From Allorhizobium ampelinum S4 (GTDB lineage: Bacteria; Pseudomonadota; Alphaproteobacteria; Rhizobiales; Rhizobiaceae): a DNA stretch of 64,000 bases. A program made the position numbers and the translations under genes. Below, piece after piece: positions 43,560-54,003 of this stretch. Positions within the stretch are counted from its first letter, which is position 1. Each line of letters opens with the position of its first letter. The DNA is taken from contig NC_011989.1 of the NCBI RefSeq assembly GCF_000016285.1, forward strand, positions 1,367,001 to 1,431,000. Direction: 5' to 3'. The notes under the pieces were generated by a model. It worked only from the letters and a program-made list of their open reading frames with translations. It was not told the origin of the DNA and searched no databases.

Positions 43560-44804
43560 TTACCAGACGAGATCGAGCTTTTCCAACCCGTGGAAATGAT
43601 AGAGATCCTTGACTTTTGGGGTGCCTGCCAGCGCCAGACCTGGCAGGCGCTGGAACAGCAGCGGCAGCACCAGTGACAGTTCCAGCCGGGCGAGTGGCGC
43701 ACCGATGCAGAAATGAATGCCGGCGCCGAAAGAAAGATTGGCACCGTCATTGCGCTGCGGCTTGAAGGCCAGTGGATCTGGAAATTTGCGTGGGTCGAGA
43801 TTGGCGGCGGCCAAGATCAGGCCGATCTTATCGCCTTGGCTGAAGGAGACGCCATCGATCTCGCAAGGCTCCAGGCAATAGCGCTGAAAAATATGCACCG
43901 GCGCGCAGATCCGCAGACATTCCTCGACCGTCCGCTCGGTGGCGGCTGTATCGCCAAACAACCCTGTTGGGTCCAAGCCGCTTTCGAGAATGATCCGCAC
44001 TGCATTGCCGATCTGGTGGACGGTCGCTTCATGTCCCGCATTGAGCAGGACCACGGTCGTTGAGATCAGCTCGTCATCGGTGAGATACTGGCCCTTATGC
44101 TCGGTATGGATCATGTGGCTGAGCAGGTCGTCACGCGGCTCGCTGCGGCGCTCGGCAATGACACCGCGCAGATAATCGGAAAACTCCCGGGCCGCGCGCT
44201 CGGCGGCATCCTCATGGGCGCGGGTGCGGTTGAACACATACATGCCGACATAATCATGGCTCCAGGCCAGCAATTGCGGCCCCATCTCGTCGGGAATGCC
44301 GATCATCCTGGCAATCATTGTCACCGGAATGATTTCGGCGAAGGAAGACAGCAATTCCGTTTTGCCTTGCGCTTCGAAATCATCGATCAAGCTGTTGGCG
44401 AGCGCGAGAATATCCGGCGTCATTTTCTCGACATGGCGGGACACGAACGCGCGGTTAACCAGCGTGCGCAGCCGCGTATGTTCCGGGGGCTCCAGTTCCA
44501 GCAGTGACCAGGCCTCGGCAGCATCGAAGGCTCTCGTATGGGCGGCAGGCTCCGGCCAGCCCAGCTCTTCACGGCTGGCGATCTGAAGGATCTGCCGACC
44601 GAACCGCTTGTCGCGCAACAAACCATTGACCAGATCGTAACCGGTGAAAAACCATTGCTGCTGTTCACGCCAGAAAAATGTCGGCGCCTGGGCATGCAGC
44701 ATGGCATAGACCGCATTCGGAGCTTCGAAAAAACCGGGATGACCCGTGTCGAGACTGACCGATCTCTGGTGGGGATCGACGGAGAAAAACGAGGAGTGCG
44801 GCAT
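43560..44804 (-). CDS. Cytochrome P450
   Basis: 414-residue soluble bacterial P450. The I-helix oxygen-activation motif is LLNAGHEATVHQIGN (Gly-His-Glu-Ala-Thr in place of the common A-G-x-D/E-T), the K-helix ExxR is EECLRI, and the haem Cys is C366 in LSFGAGIHFCIGAPLARLE. Redox partner and substrate are not indicated by neighbours. The ATG at 44804 is used; an in-frame start at 44852 would overlap the diguanylate cyclase gene by 4 bp and could imply coupling. Family members oxidise terpenoids, fatty acids or plant compounds. Confidence 0.93.
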   Translation of the reverse strand: MPHSSFFSVDPHQRSVSLDTGHPGFFEAPNAVYAMLHAQAPTFFWREQQQWFFTGYDLVNGLLRDKRFGRQILQIASREELGWPEPAAHTRAFDAAEAWSLLELEPPEHTRLRTLVNRAFVSRHVEKMTPDILALANSLIDDFEAQGKTELLSSFAEIIPVTMIARMIGIPDEMGPQLLAWSHDYVGMYVFNRTRAHEDAAERAAREFSDYLRGVIAERRSEPRDDLLSHMIHTEHKGQYLTDDELISTTVVLLNAGHEATVHQIGNAVRIILESGLDPTGLFGDTAATERTVEECLRICAPVHIFQRYCLEPCEIDGVSFSQGDKIGLILAAANLDPRKFPDPLAFKPQRNDGANLSFGAGIHFCIGAPLARLELSLVLPLLFQRLPGLALAGTPKVKDLYHFHGLEKLDLVW

Positions 44805-44848
44805 GATCGGTTCGTGGATGCTTTCTTGACGAGGCTGAAACAGCCTCC

Positions 44849-46111
44849 TCACTCGAGATGTTGCTGTGTCGAACGCTGGCTGAGACGGCGCAGGGCTGCG
44901 ACCTGACGGTCTGCTTCATTGTCGATTGCCGCCGGTGTGCCGCGTTCCTCGTTGGGCGTCAGGCAAAAAACGGTTTCCCCGCGTGCCACGGCAGTTCTGT
45001 TACGGCCATCTGCCTTGGCCGTATAGAGGCCATGATCGGCCTGACGCATGGCTGTATCGAAGTCGAAGGCCTCGACAGTGGCCGCTGAGAGGCCAATGCT
45101 GGTGGTCAGCCTGACAACGCCCTGTTCTGTGGTGATCGGTGTTGAGGCAATCATGTAGCGGATCCGCTCGGCAACACCGGCAGCTTGGCGCAGGTCCGCA
45201 ACAGCCATGACGGCGCAGAATTCCTCGCCGCCGGAGCGGGCGAAAATCGCGTCATTGCCAAGCGCGCCACCTGTCATCTGCGCAAAGCTGGACAAGACAG
45301 TATCGCCCGCCTGATGGCCGAATGTATCATTGATATGTTTGAAATAATCGAGATCGAACACCAGAAGTGCCAGAAGCCGGTCTCTGGCGACCGTGTGTTT
45401 CAGCTCGCCTACGGTTTCGATCAGACCACGCCGGTTCAGCGCGCCGGTGAGGGGATCGGTGCGCGACAATTGCTTCAGTTCCCGTTCGTTCCGGTCCATG
45501 ACGATTCGGGCCAGAAGCACCATGGCCGACACCAGGCAGACAATGACGAACAGGCCGATATAATCGCTGAGGGCAACCTCGTGCTGGCCTTCCGGCATGC
45601 CGATCAGGCTGGCGGAACCGATCACCGCACATGACAGCGCTTGCAGGCTCCACAAGGCCGCGAGCATCCGACGATATTTCCGTGCTGTCATGCGTGACGT
45701 CATGGCCGTGACCGCGAGCATCACGAAACAAAGCATGCTGGCAAATTGATGGGTCGCCAGACGATAGGCGTAGGTGTCCCGTATGATCGGATGGATCAGG
45801 ACGAGGCCCCAGAGCAGCAGCGGTGCCGCGATCCACCAGCCGGGTTTGCGCCCGTCAAACAGCCGCAACGCGCAGATCCAGAAACAGAAGCCGCACAGCA
45901 CAATGGCATTGCCGCCGTAAATTGCCACAGGCGGCGGCAGGTCGTTGCGAAGCGCGATCAGCATTGCGCCAATGCCGTGACAGGCAAACCCGATGGCCAT
46001 GTAACCATAATAGCGATGCCGTGGCGCGCGCAGCCATATGGTGATCAGCAGGACCGCCAGCGTGATTGCCTGGGTCCCCCACATCAAAAAAGCTGTCTTG
46101 ATGTCGAGCAA
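44849..46111 (-). CDS. Diguanylate cyclase with N-terminal membrane sensor
   Basis: 420 residues. Residues ~5-205 hold six or seven hydrophobic helices (MASE-like sensor). The GGDEF domain follows, starting RTDPLTGALNRRGLIE and with active-site GGEEF at 294-298, so it should make cyclic di-GMP from two GTP. The inhibitory I-site Arg (RxxD before the motif) is not seen: the position reads LGND, so product feedback may be weak. Directly upstream of the P450 on the same strand. c-di-GMP promotes attachment and polysaccharide in this group, a possible link to the cluster at 19-28 kb. Confidence 0.9.
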   Translation of the reverse strand: MLDIKTAFLMWGTQAITLAVLLITIWLRAPRHRYYGYMAIGFACHGIGAMLIALRNDLPPPVAIYGGNAIVLCGFCFWICALRLFDGRKPGWWIAAPLLLWGLVLIHPIIRDTYAYRLATHQFASMLCFVMLAVTAMTSRMTARKYRRMLAALWSLQALSCAVIGSASLIGMPEGQHEVALSDYIGLFVIVCLVSAMVLLARIVMDRNERELKQLSRTDPLTGALNRRGLIETVGELKHTVARDRLLALLVFDLDYFKHINDTFGHQAGDTVLSSFAQMTGGALGNDAIFARSGGEEFCAVMAVADLRQAAGVAERIRYMIASTPITTEQGVVRLTTSIGLSAATVEAFDFDTAMRQADHGLYTAKADGRNRTAVARGETVFCLTPNEERGTPAAIDNEADRQVAALRRLSQRSTQQHLE

Positions 46112-46363
46112 GGCGGTCGGCCCTCGTCACATTCTGGTTTTATGCTTCCGAACGAAAGCCGGGATGGTCTCTCGGCGATCATAATCGATTTTTTCTTTTG
46201 GTTGCAAATTCCGATTGGACCTATCACGCCCTATTCACCATGTTGCCGATTTTCTGTGTATGGCTTGGCTGGGCAAGCCGCCGCCCACGGGTCGCTTTCG
46301 GTAAAACAGCGAGAATGCGAGAACCAATCCATGCAAGCGATTAAGGATATCGTGTGCTCGCGT

Positions 46364-46393
46364 CTTGAAGTGTTGGGGGCGAACACTCTATGT
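46364..46393 (+). promoter_or_regulatory. Probable RpoH (heat-shock sigma-32) promoter of clpP
   Basis: CTTGAA at 46364-46369, 18 bases, then CTATGT at 46388-46393. This matches the alphaproteobacterial RpoH consensus CTTGAA-N17/18-CYATNT at every position. It is 88 bp before the clpP start. Confidence 0.72.
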
Positions 46394-46480
46394 AGGGATT
46401 GACAGCATTTGAATTGATTCCCTCAGCCCGGATCGGCATCGGGCCTGACAGGCTTCGGGAATGGGTTGAAAAGGACGGAC

Positions 46481-47113
46481 ATGAGAAATCCAGTTGATAC
46501 CGCCATGGCTCTGGTGCCTATGGTTGTGGAGCAGACCAATCGCGGCGAACGGTCCTACGACATCTACTCGCGTCTGTTGAAGGAGCGTATCATTTTCCTG
46601 ACCGGACCGGTCGAGGATCATATGGCGTCGCTTGTCTGCGCCCAGTTGCTGTTTCTGGAAGCGGAAAATCCGAAGAAGGAAATCGCGATCTACATCAATT
46701 CTCCCGGCGGTGTCGTGACTGCTGGCATGGCGATCTACGATACGATGCAGTTCATCCGTCCGGCCGTCTCGACGCTGTGCGTCGGCCAGGCCGCCTCGAT
46801 GGGGTCGCTGCTTCTGGCGGCCGGCGAAAAGGGCATGCGCTTTGCGACCCCCAACGCCCGCATCATGGTGCATCAGCCGTCCGGCGGTTTCCAGGGTCAG
46901 GCCTCCGACATCGAACGTCATGCCCGCGACATCATCAAGATGAAGCGTCGCTTGAACGAGGTTTATGTCAAGCACACTGGCCGCACGCTGGAAGAAGTCG
47001 AGCACACGCTTGACCGCGACCACTTCATGGAATCCACGGAAGCCAAGGATTGGGGTCTGATCGACAAGATCCTGACGACGCGCTCCGAAATCGAAGGGGT
47101 AACGCCTTCTTGA
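46481..47113 (+). CDS. clpP: ATP-dependent Clp protease proteolytic subunit
   Basis: 210-residue serine peptidase forming the 14-mer chamber fed by ClpX or ClpA. Catalytic S106 lies in [11 protein letters not shown] and H131 in IMVHQPSGG; the Asp lies in the DRDHFM region. The N-terminal [18 protein letters not shown] holds the propeptide. The ATG at 46481 follows AAAGGACGG; the frame opens earlier at 46466. clpX follows after 288 bp. Confidence 0.97.
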   Translation: MRNPVDTAMALVPMVVEQTNRGERSYDIYSRLLKERIIFLTGPVEDHMASLVCAQLLFLEAENPKKEIAIYINSPGGVVTAGMAIYDTMQFIRPAVSTLCVGQAASMGSLLLAAGEKGMRFATPNARIMVHQPSGGFQGQASDIERHARDIIKMKRRLNEVYVKHTGRTLEEVEHTLDRDHFMESTEAKDWGLIDKILTTRSEIEGVTPS

Positions 47114-47401
47114 TGTCTTTTGGCGGTGGGCTTTCGATGGAAACGCAAGGCCGGATCCATCCAGGGGGTTTAAACTGCCGCCGAAAGCGCTAATAGTTAT
47201 TAAGGCTATGTTGAGCTTTTATGACATAGCCTGAATATTCTCAGAGGTTCTCGTTGCCGTCAGCTCATGAATGTGACTTTTGAGAGCTGAATAGTACCTC
47301 TGAACCGAATTTCGCCCGGATGGCCGGGCGTGCGGTATCGGGCGACATGACTAGACCGCGAGCCGGTAAATGGCGGTGCGGCGTGCTGGAAGGAAAAAGT
47401 T

Positions 47402-48679
47402 ATGAGCAAGGTCAGCGGAAGCAACGGCGGTGACTCGAAGAATACCCTGTATTGTTCGTTCTGCGGCAAGAGCCAGCACGAGGTCCGGAAACTGATTGCC
47501 GGCCCGACGGTTTTCATCTGCGATGAATGCGTCGAACTCTGCATGGATATCATCCGCGAGGAAAACAAGAGTTCGATGGTCAAGTCGCGCGATGGCGTGC
47601 CGACACCGCAGGACATCATCAAGATCCTCGACGAATATGTGATCGGCCAGAGACAGGCCAAGAAGATCCTGTCCGTTGCTGTCCACAATCATTACAAGCG
47701 CCTCTCGCATGCCTCCAAGGGTGGCGATGTGGAGTTGGCGAAGTCAAACATCCTGCTGGTCGGGCCAACCGGTTGCGGCAAGACCTATCTTGCCCAGACT
47801 CTGGCGCGCATCATCGATGTGCCCTTCACCATGGCGGATGCGACAACGCTGACAGAAGCCGGCTATGTCGGTGAAGACGTTGAAAACATCATCCTGAAGC
47901 TGCTGCAATCGGCCGATTACAATGTCGAGCGCGCCCAGCGCGGCATCGTCTATATCGACGAAGTCGACAAGATCAGCCGCAAGTCCGACAACCCGTCGAT
48001 TACCCGCGACGTGTCTGGCGAAGGCGTACAGCAGGCGCTGCTGAAGATCATGGAAGGCACTGTGGCTTCGGTTCCTCCCCAGGGCGGTCGCAAGCATCCG
48101 CAGCAGGAATTCCTGCAGGTGGATACGACCAATATCCTGTTCATCTGCGGTGGTGCTTTTGCCGGTCTGGACAAGATCATCTCGGCTCGTGGCGAAAAGA
48201 CCTCGATCGGCTTCGGTGCGACGGTTGTGTCGCCGGAAGATCGTCGCGTCGGCGAAGTGCTGCGCGAACTGGAACCGGAAGATCTGGTCAAGTTCGGCCT
48301 GATCCCGGAATTCATCGGTCGTCTGCCGGTTCTGGCGACGCTGGAAGACCTGGACGAGGACGCGCTGATCCAGATCCTGTCCGAGCCAAAGAATGCCCTG
48401 GTCAAGCAGTATCAGCGCCTGTTCGAAATGGAGGACGTTGAATTGTCCTTCCACGAGGACGCGCTACGCGAAATCGCCCGCAAGGCGATTACCCGCAAGA
48501 CCGGCGCTCGCGGCCTGCGCTCGATCATGGAAAAGATCCTGCTCGACACGATGTTCGAACTGCCTGAGCTTGAAGGCGTGCGCGAAGTGGTGATTTCCGA
48601 TGAAGTGGTGCGCGGTGCCGCCCGTCCGCTCTACATCTATGCGGATCGCCAGGAAGAAAAGGCCAACGCTTCGGCGTGA
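47402..48679 (+). CDS. clpX: ATP-dependent Clp protease ATPase subunit
   Basis: 425-residue AAA+ unfoldase of ClpXP. N-terminal zinc domain CSFCGKS...FICDEC, Walker [13 protein letters not shown], Walker [11 protein letters not shown], the IGF loop for ClpP docking (SIGFGA) and sensor-2 [11 protein letters not shown]. ClpXP degrades CtrA and many substrates in alphaproteobacteria and is essential in several. No separate heat-shock promoter is seen in the 288-bp gap from clpP. Confidence 0.98.
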   Translation: MSKVSGSNGGDSKNTLYCSFCGKSQHEVRKLIAGPTVFICDECVELCMDIIREENKSSMVKSRDGVPTPQDIIKILDEYVIGQRQAKKILSVAVHNHYKRLSHASKGGDVELAKSNILLVGPTGCGKTYLAQTLARIIDVPFTMADATTLTEAGYVGEDVENIILKLLQSADYNVERAQRGIVYIDEVDKISRKSDNPSITRDVSGEGVQQALLKIMEGTVASVPPQGGRKHPQQEFLQVDTTNILFICGGAFAGLDKIISARGEKTSIGFGATVVSPEDRRVGEVLRELEPEDLVKFGLIPEFIGRLPVLATLEDLDEDALIQILSEPKNALVKQYQRLFEMEDVELSFHEDALREIARKAITRKTGARGLRSIMEKILLDTMFELPELEGVREVVISDEVVRGAARPLYIYADRQEEKANASA

Positions 48680-48704
48680 ACCTCCGCAATCTCTGAACAG
48701 CTTT

Positions 48705-48727
48705 GAAGCCCGCCGCGTGCGGGCTTC
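48705..48727 (+). terminator. Terminator after clpX
   Basis: GAAGCCCGC, loop CGCGT, GCGGGCTTC, followed by GGCGTTTCTTC. 26 bp after the clpX stop; the U-tract is broken. Confidence 0.7.
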
Positions 48728-48784
48728 GGCGTTTCTTCGGGGTGGGGGGCGTTTAGGTGCTTTGATCTACGTTTCTCATCGGTT

Positions 48785-48836
48785 GTCTTTTCGGGAAAAC
48801 CGGGTCCCACTTTTCCATGCCAAACTCTAAGTCGTT
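48785..48836. repeat. Interspersed rhizobial intergenic repeat
   Basis: TCTTTTCGGGAAAACCGGGTCCCACTTTTCC-type segment; its complement resembles the repeat at 38404-38450. Confidence 0.6.
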
Positions 48837-49154
48837 TGCAGGGCGTTTTTGAATAGTTTATGACTATTACAAGGTGCTTCGCGCGATGTGACAGATTCGG
48901 TCGAAGGCAGGTTTGCCCCAGGCGAGTGTTTGATCTCTTCGGATGCTGGAATGCCTGGCGTGCGCATCAGGGTAGGGCGGCTTCGGTCGCCGTGGTCGGG
49001 CAGCGCCGGTGCGTTTTGTTGTTGCTTGCTGTCGCGTCAATCAACCGTTTGTATTGTGTTTCAGCATGATGGGCTCGACCCTGATGGGTCTGAGCCGGAA
49101 TCATGCAACAGGCCTCAAGCTGTTGCGCCACGGTGGTGGCACAGGGCACAAAGG

Positions 49155-49183
49155 CTTGAATTTTAGCTCTTGGGTCTCCACTT
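49155..49183 (+). promoter_or_regulatory. Probable RpoH promoter of lon
   Basis: CTTGAA at 49155-49160, 17 bases, then CCACTT at 49178-49183; consensus is CTTGAA-N17/18-CYATNT, so one mismatch in the -10. It ends 83 bp before the lon ATG. Confidence 0.6.
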
Positions 49184-49266
49184 TAACCGGTGAGACAGGA
49201 CCATGTCCCCCGCGGCTTTTGAGCGCGGATTTGGGTCCCGGCAACGGGACGATGAAAGGAACTGGA

Positions 49267-51687
49267 ATGACTAAAGTGACCTCTGTCACCGGCGAAACCA
49301 ATACCTATCCGGTATTGCCGCTGCGTGACATCGTGGTGTTCCCGCACATGATCGTGCCGCTCTTCGTAGGGCGCGAGAAGTCTATTCGTGCCCTCGAAGA
49401 AGTCATGGGCTCTGACAAGCAGATCATGCTGGCCACCCAGATCAATGCAAGCGATGACGATCCATCGGCAGATGCCATCTATGAGGTTGGCACTGTCGCC
49501 AATGTATTGCAGCTTTTGAAATTGCCTGACGGCACCGTCAAGGTGCTGATCGAGGGCAAGGCGCGCGCCCGGATCTCTGGCTATACCGGACGTGAGGACT
49601 TCTACGAGGCCCATGCCGATCTGTTGCCCGAACCCGCCGAAGATCCGGTGGAAGTCGAGGCTCTGAGCCGGTCGGTGGTGTCGGAGTTTGAAAATTACGT
49701 CAAGCTCAACAAGAAGATCTCGCCGGAAGTGGTGGGGGCTGCCAGTCAGATCGAAGACTATTCGAAGCTGGCCGATACGGTTGCCTCACATCTGTCGATC
49801 AAGATCACCGAAAAGCAGGAAATGCTGGAAACGGTGAGCATCAAGACCCGGCTTGAAAAAGCGCTCGGCTTCATGGAGGGCGAAATTTCCGTTCTCCAGG
49901 TGGAGAAGCGTATTCGCTCGCGCGTCAAGCGCCAGATGGAAAAGACCCAGCGCGAATATTACCTGAACGAGCAGATGAAGGCGATTCAGAAGGAACTCGG
50001 CGACGGCGAGGAAGGCCGCGACGAGATGGCCGAACTGGAAGAGCGCATTGCCAAGACCAAGCTGTCCAAGGAAGCCAAGGACAAGGCTGATGCGGAGCTG
50101 AAAAAGCTCAAGCATATGAGCCCGATGTCGGCGGAAGCCACAGTCGTGCGTAACTACCTCGACTGGCTGCTCGGCCTGCCCTGGAACAAGAAGTCCAAGG
50201 TGCGGATCGACCTCAACGCGGCTGAAAAAATCCTCGACGAGGATCATTTCGGTCTCGATAAGGTCAAGGAACGGATCGTCGAATATCTGGCTGTGCAGGC
50301 CCGTGCCACCAAGCTCAAGGGGCCAATCCTGTGCCTCGTCGGTCCTCCGGGCGTCGGCAAGACCTCGCTCGCCCGCTCGATTGCCAAGGCCACAGGACGT
50401 GAATATGTCCGCATGGCGCTGGGCGGCGTGCGTGATGAGGCCGAGATCCGCGGTCACCGCCGGACCTACATTGGCTCCATGCCCGGCAAGGTCGTGCAGT
50501 CGATGAAGAAGGCCAAACGGTCCAACCCGCTATTCCTGCTCGACGAAATCGACAAGATGGGCCAGGATTTCCGTGGCGATCCGTCATCGGCTCTGCTTGA
50601 GGTGCTGGATCCGGAACAGAACGCGACCTTCATGGACCATTACCTGGAGGTCGAATACGATCTGTCCAACGTGATGTTCATCACGACAGCCAATACGCTG
50701 AATATTCCCGGCCCGCTGATGGACCGCATGGAAATCATCCGTATTGCCGGTTACACCGAGGACGAAAAGCTCCAGATTGCCAAGCGGCATCTTCTGCCAA
50801 AGGCGATCAAGGAACATGCGCTGCGCCCGGAAGAGTTCTCGCTGGCGGATGATGCGATTGTCTCGATCATCCAGCAATATACCCGCGAGGCAGGTGTGCG
50901 CAGTCTCGAGCGTGAATTGATGAAGGTCGCCCGCAAGGCTGTGACCGAGATCATCAAGGGCAAGTCGACCTCTGTGGCCGTCACGGCGGCCAGCATCAAC
51001 GATTATCTCGGTGTGCCGCGCTATCGTCATGGTGAGGCCGAAGGCGAGGATCAGGTTGGGATCGTCACCGGTCTTGCCTGGACGGAAGTGGGCGGCGAAT
51101 TGCTGACCATTGAAGGTGTGATGATGCCGGGTAAGGGCCGCATGACGGTGACCGGCAATCTGAAGGAAGTGATGAAGGAATCGATTTCGGCGGCGGCATC
51201 CTATGTCCGCTCGCGCGCCGTCGATTTCGGAATTGAGCCTCCGCGCTTCGACAAGTCGGACATTCACGTCCACGTGCCGGAAGGTGCGACGCCTAAGGAC
51301 GGTCCGTCGGCTGGCGTGGCAATGGCAACCGCCATTGTTTCGATCATGACGGGCATTCCGGTCAACAAGGACGTAGCGATGACAGGTGAGATCACCCTGC
51401 GCGGTCGCGTCTTGCCGATTGGTGGCTTGAAGGAAAAGCTGCTGGCCGCTCTTCGCGGTGGCATCAAGAAGGTTCTGATCCCGGAAGAAAACGCCAAGGA
51501 TCTGGCGGATATTCCAGACAATGTGAAGAACAATCTTGAGATCGTCCCGGTCGCCCGGATGGGTGAGGTGATTGCTCATGCGCTGGTGCGCATACCTGAG
51601 CCGATCGAGTGGGATGGCACGGTGGAAACGCCTGCCGTCGGCACTGTTGAAGGTGTCGATGATTCAGGCGCAACCGTGGCGCACTGA
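49267..51687 (+). CDS. lon: ATP-dependent protease Lon (La)
   Basis: 806 residues, full bacterial LonA length. The substrate-binding LAN domain ([26 protein letters not shown]) is followed by a coiled coil, the AAA+ domain with Walker A at 359-366 (GPPGVGKT) and Walker [10 protein letters not shown], and the protease domain with the Ser-Lys dyad S681 (KDGPSAG) and K724 (GGLKEK). It degrades misfolded and regulatory proteins, in this class including CcrM and DnaA. The ATG at 49267 has AAAGGAAC upstream. Confidence 0.97.
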   Translation: MTKVTSVTGETNTYPVLPLRDIVVFPHMIVPLFVGREKSIRALEEVMGSDKQIMLATQINASDDDPSADAIYEVGTVANVLQLLKLPDGTVKVLIEGKARARISGYTGREDFYEAHADLLPEPAEDPVEVEALSRSVVSEFENYVKLNKKISPEVVGAASQIEDYSKLADTVASHLSIKITEKQEMLETVSIKTRLEKALGFMEGEISVLQVEKRIRSRVKRQMEKTQREYYLNEQMKAIQKELGDGEEGRDEMAELEERIAKTKLSKEAKDKADAELKKLKHMSPMSAEATVVRNYLDWLLGLPWNKKSKVRIDLNAAEKILDEDHFGLDKVKERIVEYLAVQARATKLKGPILCLVGPPGVGKTSLARSIAKATGREYVRMALGGVRDEAEIRGHRRTYIGSMPGKVVQSMKKAKRSNPLFLLDEIDKMGQDFRGDPSSALLEVLDPEQNATFMDHYLEVEYDLSNVMFITTANTLNIPGPLMDRMEIIRIAGYTEDEKLQIAKRHLLPKAIKEHALRPEEFSLADDAIVSIIQQYTREAGVRSLERELMKVARKAVTEIIKGKSTSVAVTAASINDYLGVPRYRHGEAEGEDQVGIVTGLAWTEVGGELLTIEGVMMPGKGRMTVTGNLKEVMKESISAAASYVRSRAVDFGIEPPRFDKSDIHVHVPEGATPKDGPSAGVAMATAIVSIMTGIPVNKDVAMTGEITLRGRVLPIGGLKEKLLAALRGGIKKVLIPEENAKDLADIPDNVKNNLEIVPVARMGEVIAHALVRIPEPIEWDGTVETPAVGTVEGVDDSGATVAH

Positions 51688-51730
51688 GCCGTCTTTGCCA
51701 CGATCCTGCCCAATTGGCGGGAAAACTTCG

Positions 51731-51760
51731 AAAAGGCTGGCCTTCGGGCCAGCCTTTTTT
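51731..51760 (+). terminator. Rho-independent terminator of lon
   Basis: AAAAGGCTGGCC, loop TTCG, GGCCAGCCTTTTTT. A strong G/C stem with a T-run, 44 bp after the stop. Confidence 0.93.
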
Positions 51761-52014
51761 GTGCAAACATCACCAGAAGCCTTGTTTTTCAGGCGATTGC
51801 GGTGCTTTTGGCTTGCGACGGGCATGGGCATGAGTATTGTCCGCCCGACTTGGAATTTTTGAGTCATGCCGGAGGCCATCGAAAATGGCGGTCGGTATTG
51901 CTTTGTGATCCTCTCGGGCGCTTGGCGCTTTGCGGTGGTCGCGGTTCCTCGATGCGGGGATGCGTTAGCATCTTCGCCGCTTTGATATTCATGTCATACA
52001 GAAAGGGTGGAAAC

Positions 52015-52290
52015 ATGAACAAGTCCGAACTCGTAAACGCAGTTGCCGATAAGGCCGGTCTCAGCAAGGCCGACGCAGCTTCCGCCGTGGACGCCGTCTT
52101 TGACACCGTCCAGGCGGAATTGAAGAATGGTGGCGACATTCGCCTCGCCGGTTTTGGCGCCTTCACGGTTTCCCATCGCGAAGCCTCGAAGGGCCGCAAT
52201 CCTTCGACTGGCGCGGAAGTTGATATTCCGGCCCGTAACGTTCCGAAGTTCACGGCCGGCAAGGGCCTGAAGGACGCTGTTAACAGCTGA
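52015..52290 (+). CDS. hupB: DNA-binding protein HU
   Basis: 91-residue histone-like protein. MNKSELVNAVADKAGLSKADA at the start, the saddle arm around GFGAFTVSHREASKGRNPSTGAEVDIPARNVPKFTAGKGLKDAV at the end. It bends DNA and organises the nucleoid. AAAGGGTGG precedes the ATG. Order lon-HU is conserved in many bacteria. Confidence 0.97.
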   Translation: MNKSELVNAVADKAGLSKADAASAVDAVFDTVQAELKNGGDIRLAGFGAFTVSHREASKGRNPSTGAEVDIPARNVPKFTAGKGLKDAVNS

Positions 52291-52323
52291 TCCTGCCAAC
52301 GGCAAACATACCAGTTCTACCGA

Positions 52324-52350
52324 AAACCCGGCTCTCAAGCCGGGTTTTTT
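52324..52350 (+). terminator. Rho-independent terminator of HU gene
   Basis: AAACCCGGCT, loop CTCA, AGCCGGGTTTTTT. 33 bp after the stop. Confidence 0.92.
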
Positions 52351-52483
52351 GTCTTTTTGCAGGAAGGAGGCATCTCGTTGCCGTTTCACTGATCCAAGAT
52401 GATCGCTGCTTCGAAATAGCATTGAGTTCAATACAAAATGGCTGCCGCAAACGAGCTGCCAATGGTCCATCAGAGAGGCGCCC

Positions 52484-52669
52484 GTGGTCACGAAGAAAGC
52501 CGATCTCCCGACCAAGCTCTGCGTGGCCTGTCACAGGCCTTTCGCGTGGCGTAAAAAGTGGGCGCGCTGCTGGGAGGAAGTTCGGTTCTGTTCTGAGCGC
52601 TGCCGTAACCGCAGGGCATCGTTCCGAAAATTGGAGATGGCCCGTTCGAGAGTATCGCACACTTCATGA
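52484..52669 (+). CDS. DUF2256 small zinc-ribbon-like protein
   Basis: 61 residues with the DUF2256 pattern: LCVACHRPFAWRKKWARCWEEVRFCSERCR, giving CxxC and CxxxC pairs that would bind a metal. Family function is unknown. Its stop overlaps the start of the MFS transporter gene (ATGA), so the two are translated together. Confidence 0.85.
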   Translation: MVTKKADLPTKLCVACHRPFAWRKKWARCWEEVRFCSERCRNRRASFRKLEMARSRVSHTS

Positions 52670-54003
52670 AGCCGCTGTCGAACCTGACTTTGCTATTTTA
52701 CGCGCTTCCGGCCCTGCCTTTGGCGGCCATTGCTTTGCCGCTCTATATCATCGTTCCGTCCGTTTATGCCGGGCGGTTCGGTATTGCTCTGTCGGCCATT
52801 GGGGCCGCTTTGCTGGCCATTCGCTGTCTGGATGCGATAACCGATCCGCTGATAGGTTGGCTCGCGGACCGGATTCCCGGTCGGTATGGTCGTCGCCGTC
52901 TGTTCTTTCTATTGTCTTTGCCGCTGACGGCGGTCTCCGCTTTCATGCTGTTCAACCCACCGGAAGGGGCAGGGCTTGCGCATCTGGTGGTTTGGGGCTG
53001 TCTTCTGTCGATCGGCAGTACCTGGACAAGCCTGCCTTATACCGCCTGGGGTGCCGAACTCGAGACCTCCTACGATGGCCGGGTCAGGCTTTCGGCTTGG
53101 CGTGAGGGTACGACGCTACTCGGCACGCTGCTCGCCATCTCGCTGCCTTTCCTGGGGCAGGCATCCACGGCAGGCGCCCAGCCGGACCTGAATGCGATTG
53201 CTGTTATGGTGGCGGTGCTCTTGCCAATCTTTGGTGCCATTGCGGTATGGCGCGTGGCGGAACCGGTGGATTTTTCGAAAACCCGGCTTTCTCTGAAGGC
53301 AGGAGCGGGCTTTCTGCTGGCCAATAGCGCCTTTCTGCGGCTGGCGATGGCCTTCTTGATGAATTCTCTGGCCAATGCCATCCCCGCTTCGCTGTTTCTT
53401 TATTTCGTCGCGGCGCGGTTGGAGGCGCGTGAGCTTCAAGGGCCTTTGCTGTTTGCTTATTTCTTATCGGCGGTCGCCGGCGTGCCACTTGCGGTTTTCG
53501 TGGCGCGGCGGCTGGGCAAGCACAGGGCCTGGTGCTGGGCCATGCTGCTCAGCTGCGCGATCTTTGCCTTGGCCGGCCTGCTGGGGCCGGGAGACGCCTG
53601 GCTGTTCCTCGGCATCTGCGTGGTGACGGGCGTCTTGCTCGGCTTTGATCTGGCGCTACCGCCAGCCATTCAGGCCGATGTGATCGATCAGGACACACTG
53701 GCGTCGGGAGAACAGCGATCCGGGCTTTATTTCGCCGCCTGGAGTTTCGTCACCAAGCTGGCATTGGCGCTCTCTTCCGGCATTGTCTTTCCGCTACTGG
53801 CTTTGGCAGGCTTCCAGCCGGAAGGCGGCGCCCAAAGCGGGCAGGCGCTTTCGGTCTTGTCGGCGCTTTATGCTTTCTTGCCGATCCTGTTCAAGCTTTT
53901 CGCCATCGCTCTTATGTGGCGGTTTTCCATCGACAGCACGCACCAGCACGCCACTCGACAGAAAATCGAGCAGCGCCAGAGGGAAATATCAAACCCATCA
54001 TGA
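52666..54003 (+). CDS. MFS transporter of the GPH (MelB-like) type
   Basis: 445 residues with about 12 membrane helices. The MFS_2 signature follows helix 2: RCLDAITDPLIGWLADRIPGRYGRRRLFF. It is a sugar/organic-solute:cation symporter class; the cargo is unknown. The GPH signature and the loop around YTAWGAELETSYDGRVRLSAWRE match that group. Coupled to DUF2256. It ends 1 bp before the stop of the convergent MarR gene and may supply substrates for the adjacent hydroxycinnamate module, though this is only positional. Confidence 0.85.
   Translation: MKPLSNLTLLFYALPALPLAAIALPLYIIVPSVYAGRFGIALSAIGAALLAIRCLDAITDPLIGWLADRIPGRYGRRRLFFLLSLPLTAVSAFMLFNPPEGAGLAHLVVWGCLLSIGSTWTSLPYTAWGAELETSYDGRVRLSAWREGTTLLGTLLAISLPFLGQASTAGAQPDLNAIAVMVAVLLPIFGAIAVWRVAEPVDFSKTRLSLKAGAGFLLANSAFLRLAMAFLMNSLANAIPASLFLYFVAARLEARELQGPLLFAYFLSAVAGVPLAVFVARRLGKHRAWCWAMLLSCAIFALAGLLGPGDAWLFLGICVVTGVLLGFDLALPPAIQADVIDQDTLASGEQRSGLYFAAWSFVTKLALALSSGIVFPLLALAGFQPEGGAQSGQALSVLSALYAFLPILFKLFAIALMWRFSIDSTHQHATRQKIEQRQREISNPS

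Larger units (their letters stand above)
48680..49266. other. clpX-lon intergenic region
   Basis: Nearly 590 bp holding the clpX terminator, a rhizobial intergenic repeat (48785-48836) and the heat-shock promoter of lon. The lon reading frame is open back to 49009, but that stretch has no Lon similarity and is not coding. Confidence 0.6.

Noticed and set aside
50584-51579. 331-codon minus-strand frame inside lon
   Set aside because: Antisense shadow of the conserved Lon protease and AAA+ domains.
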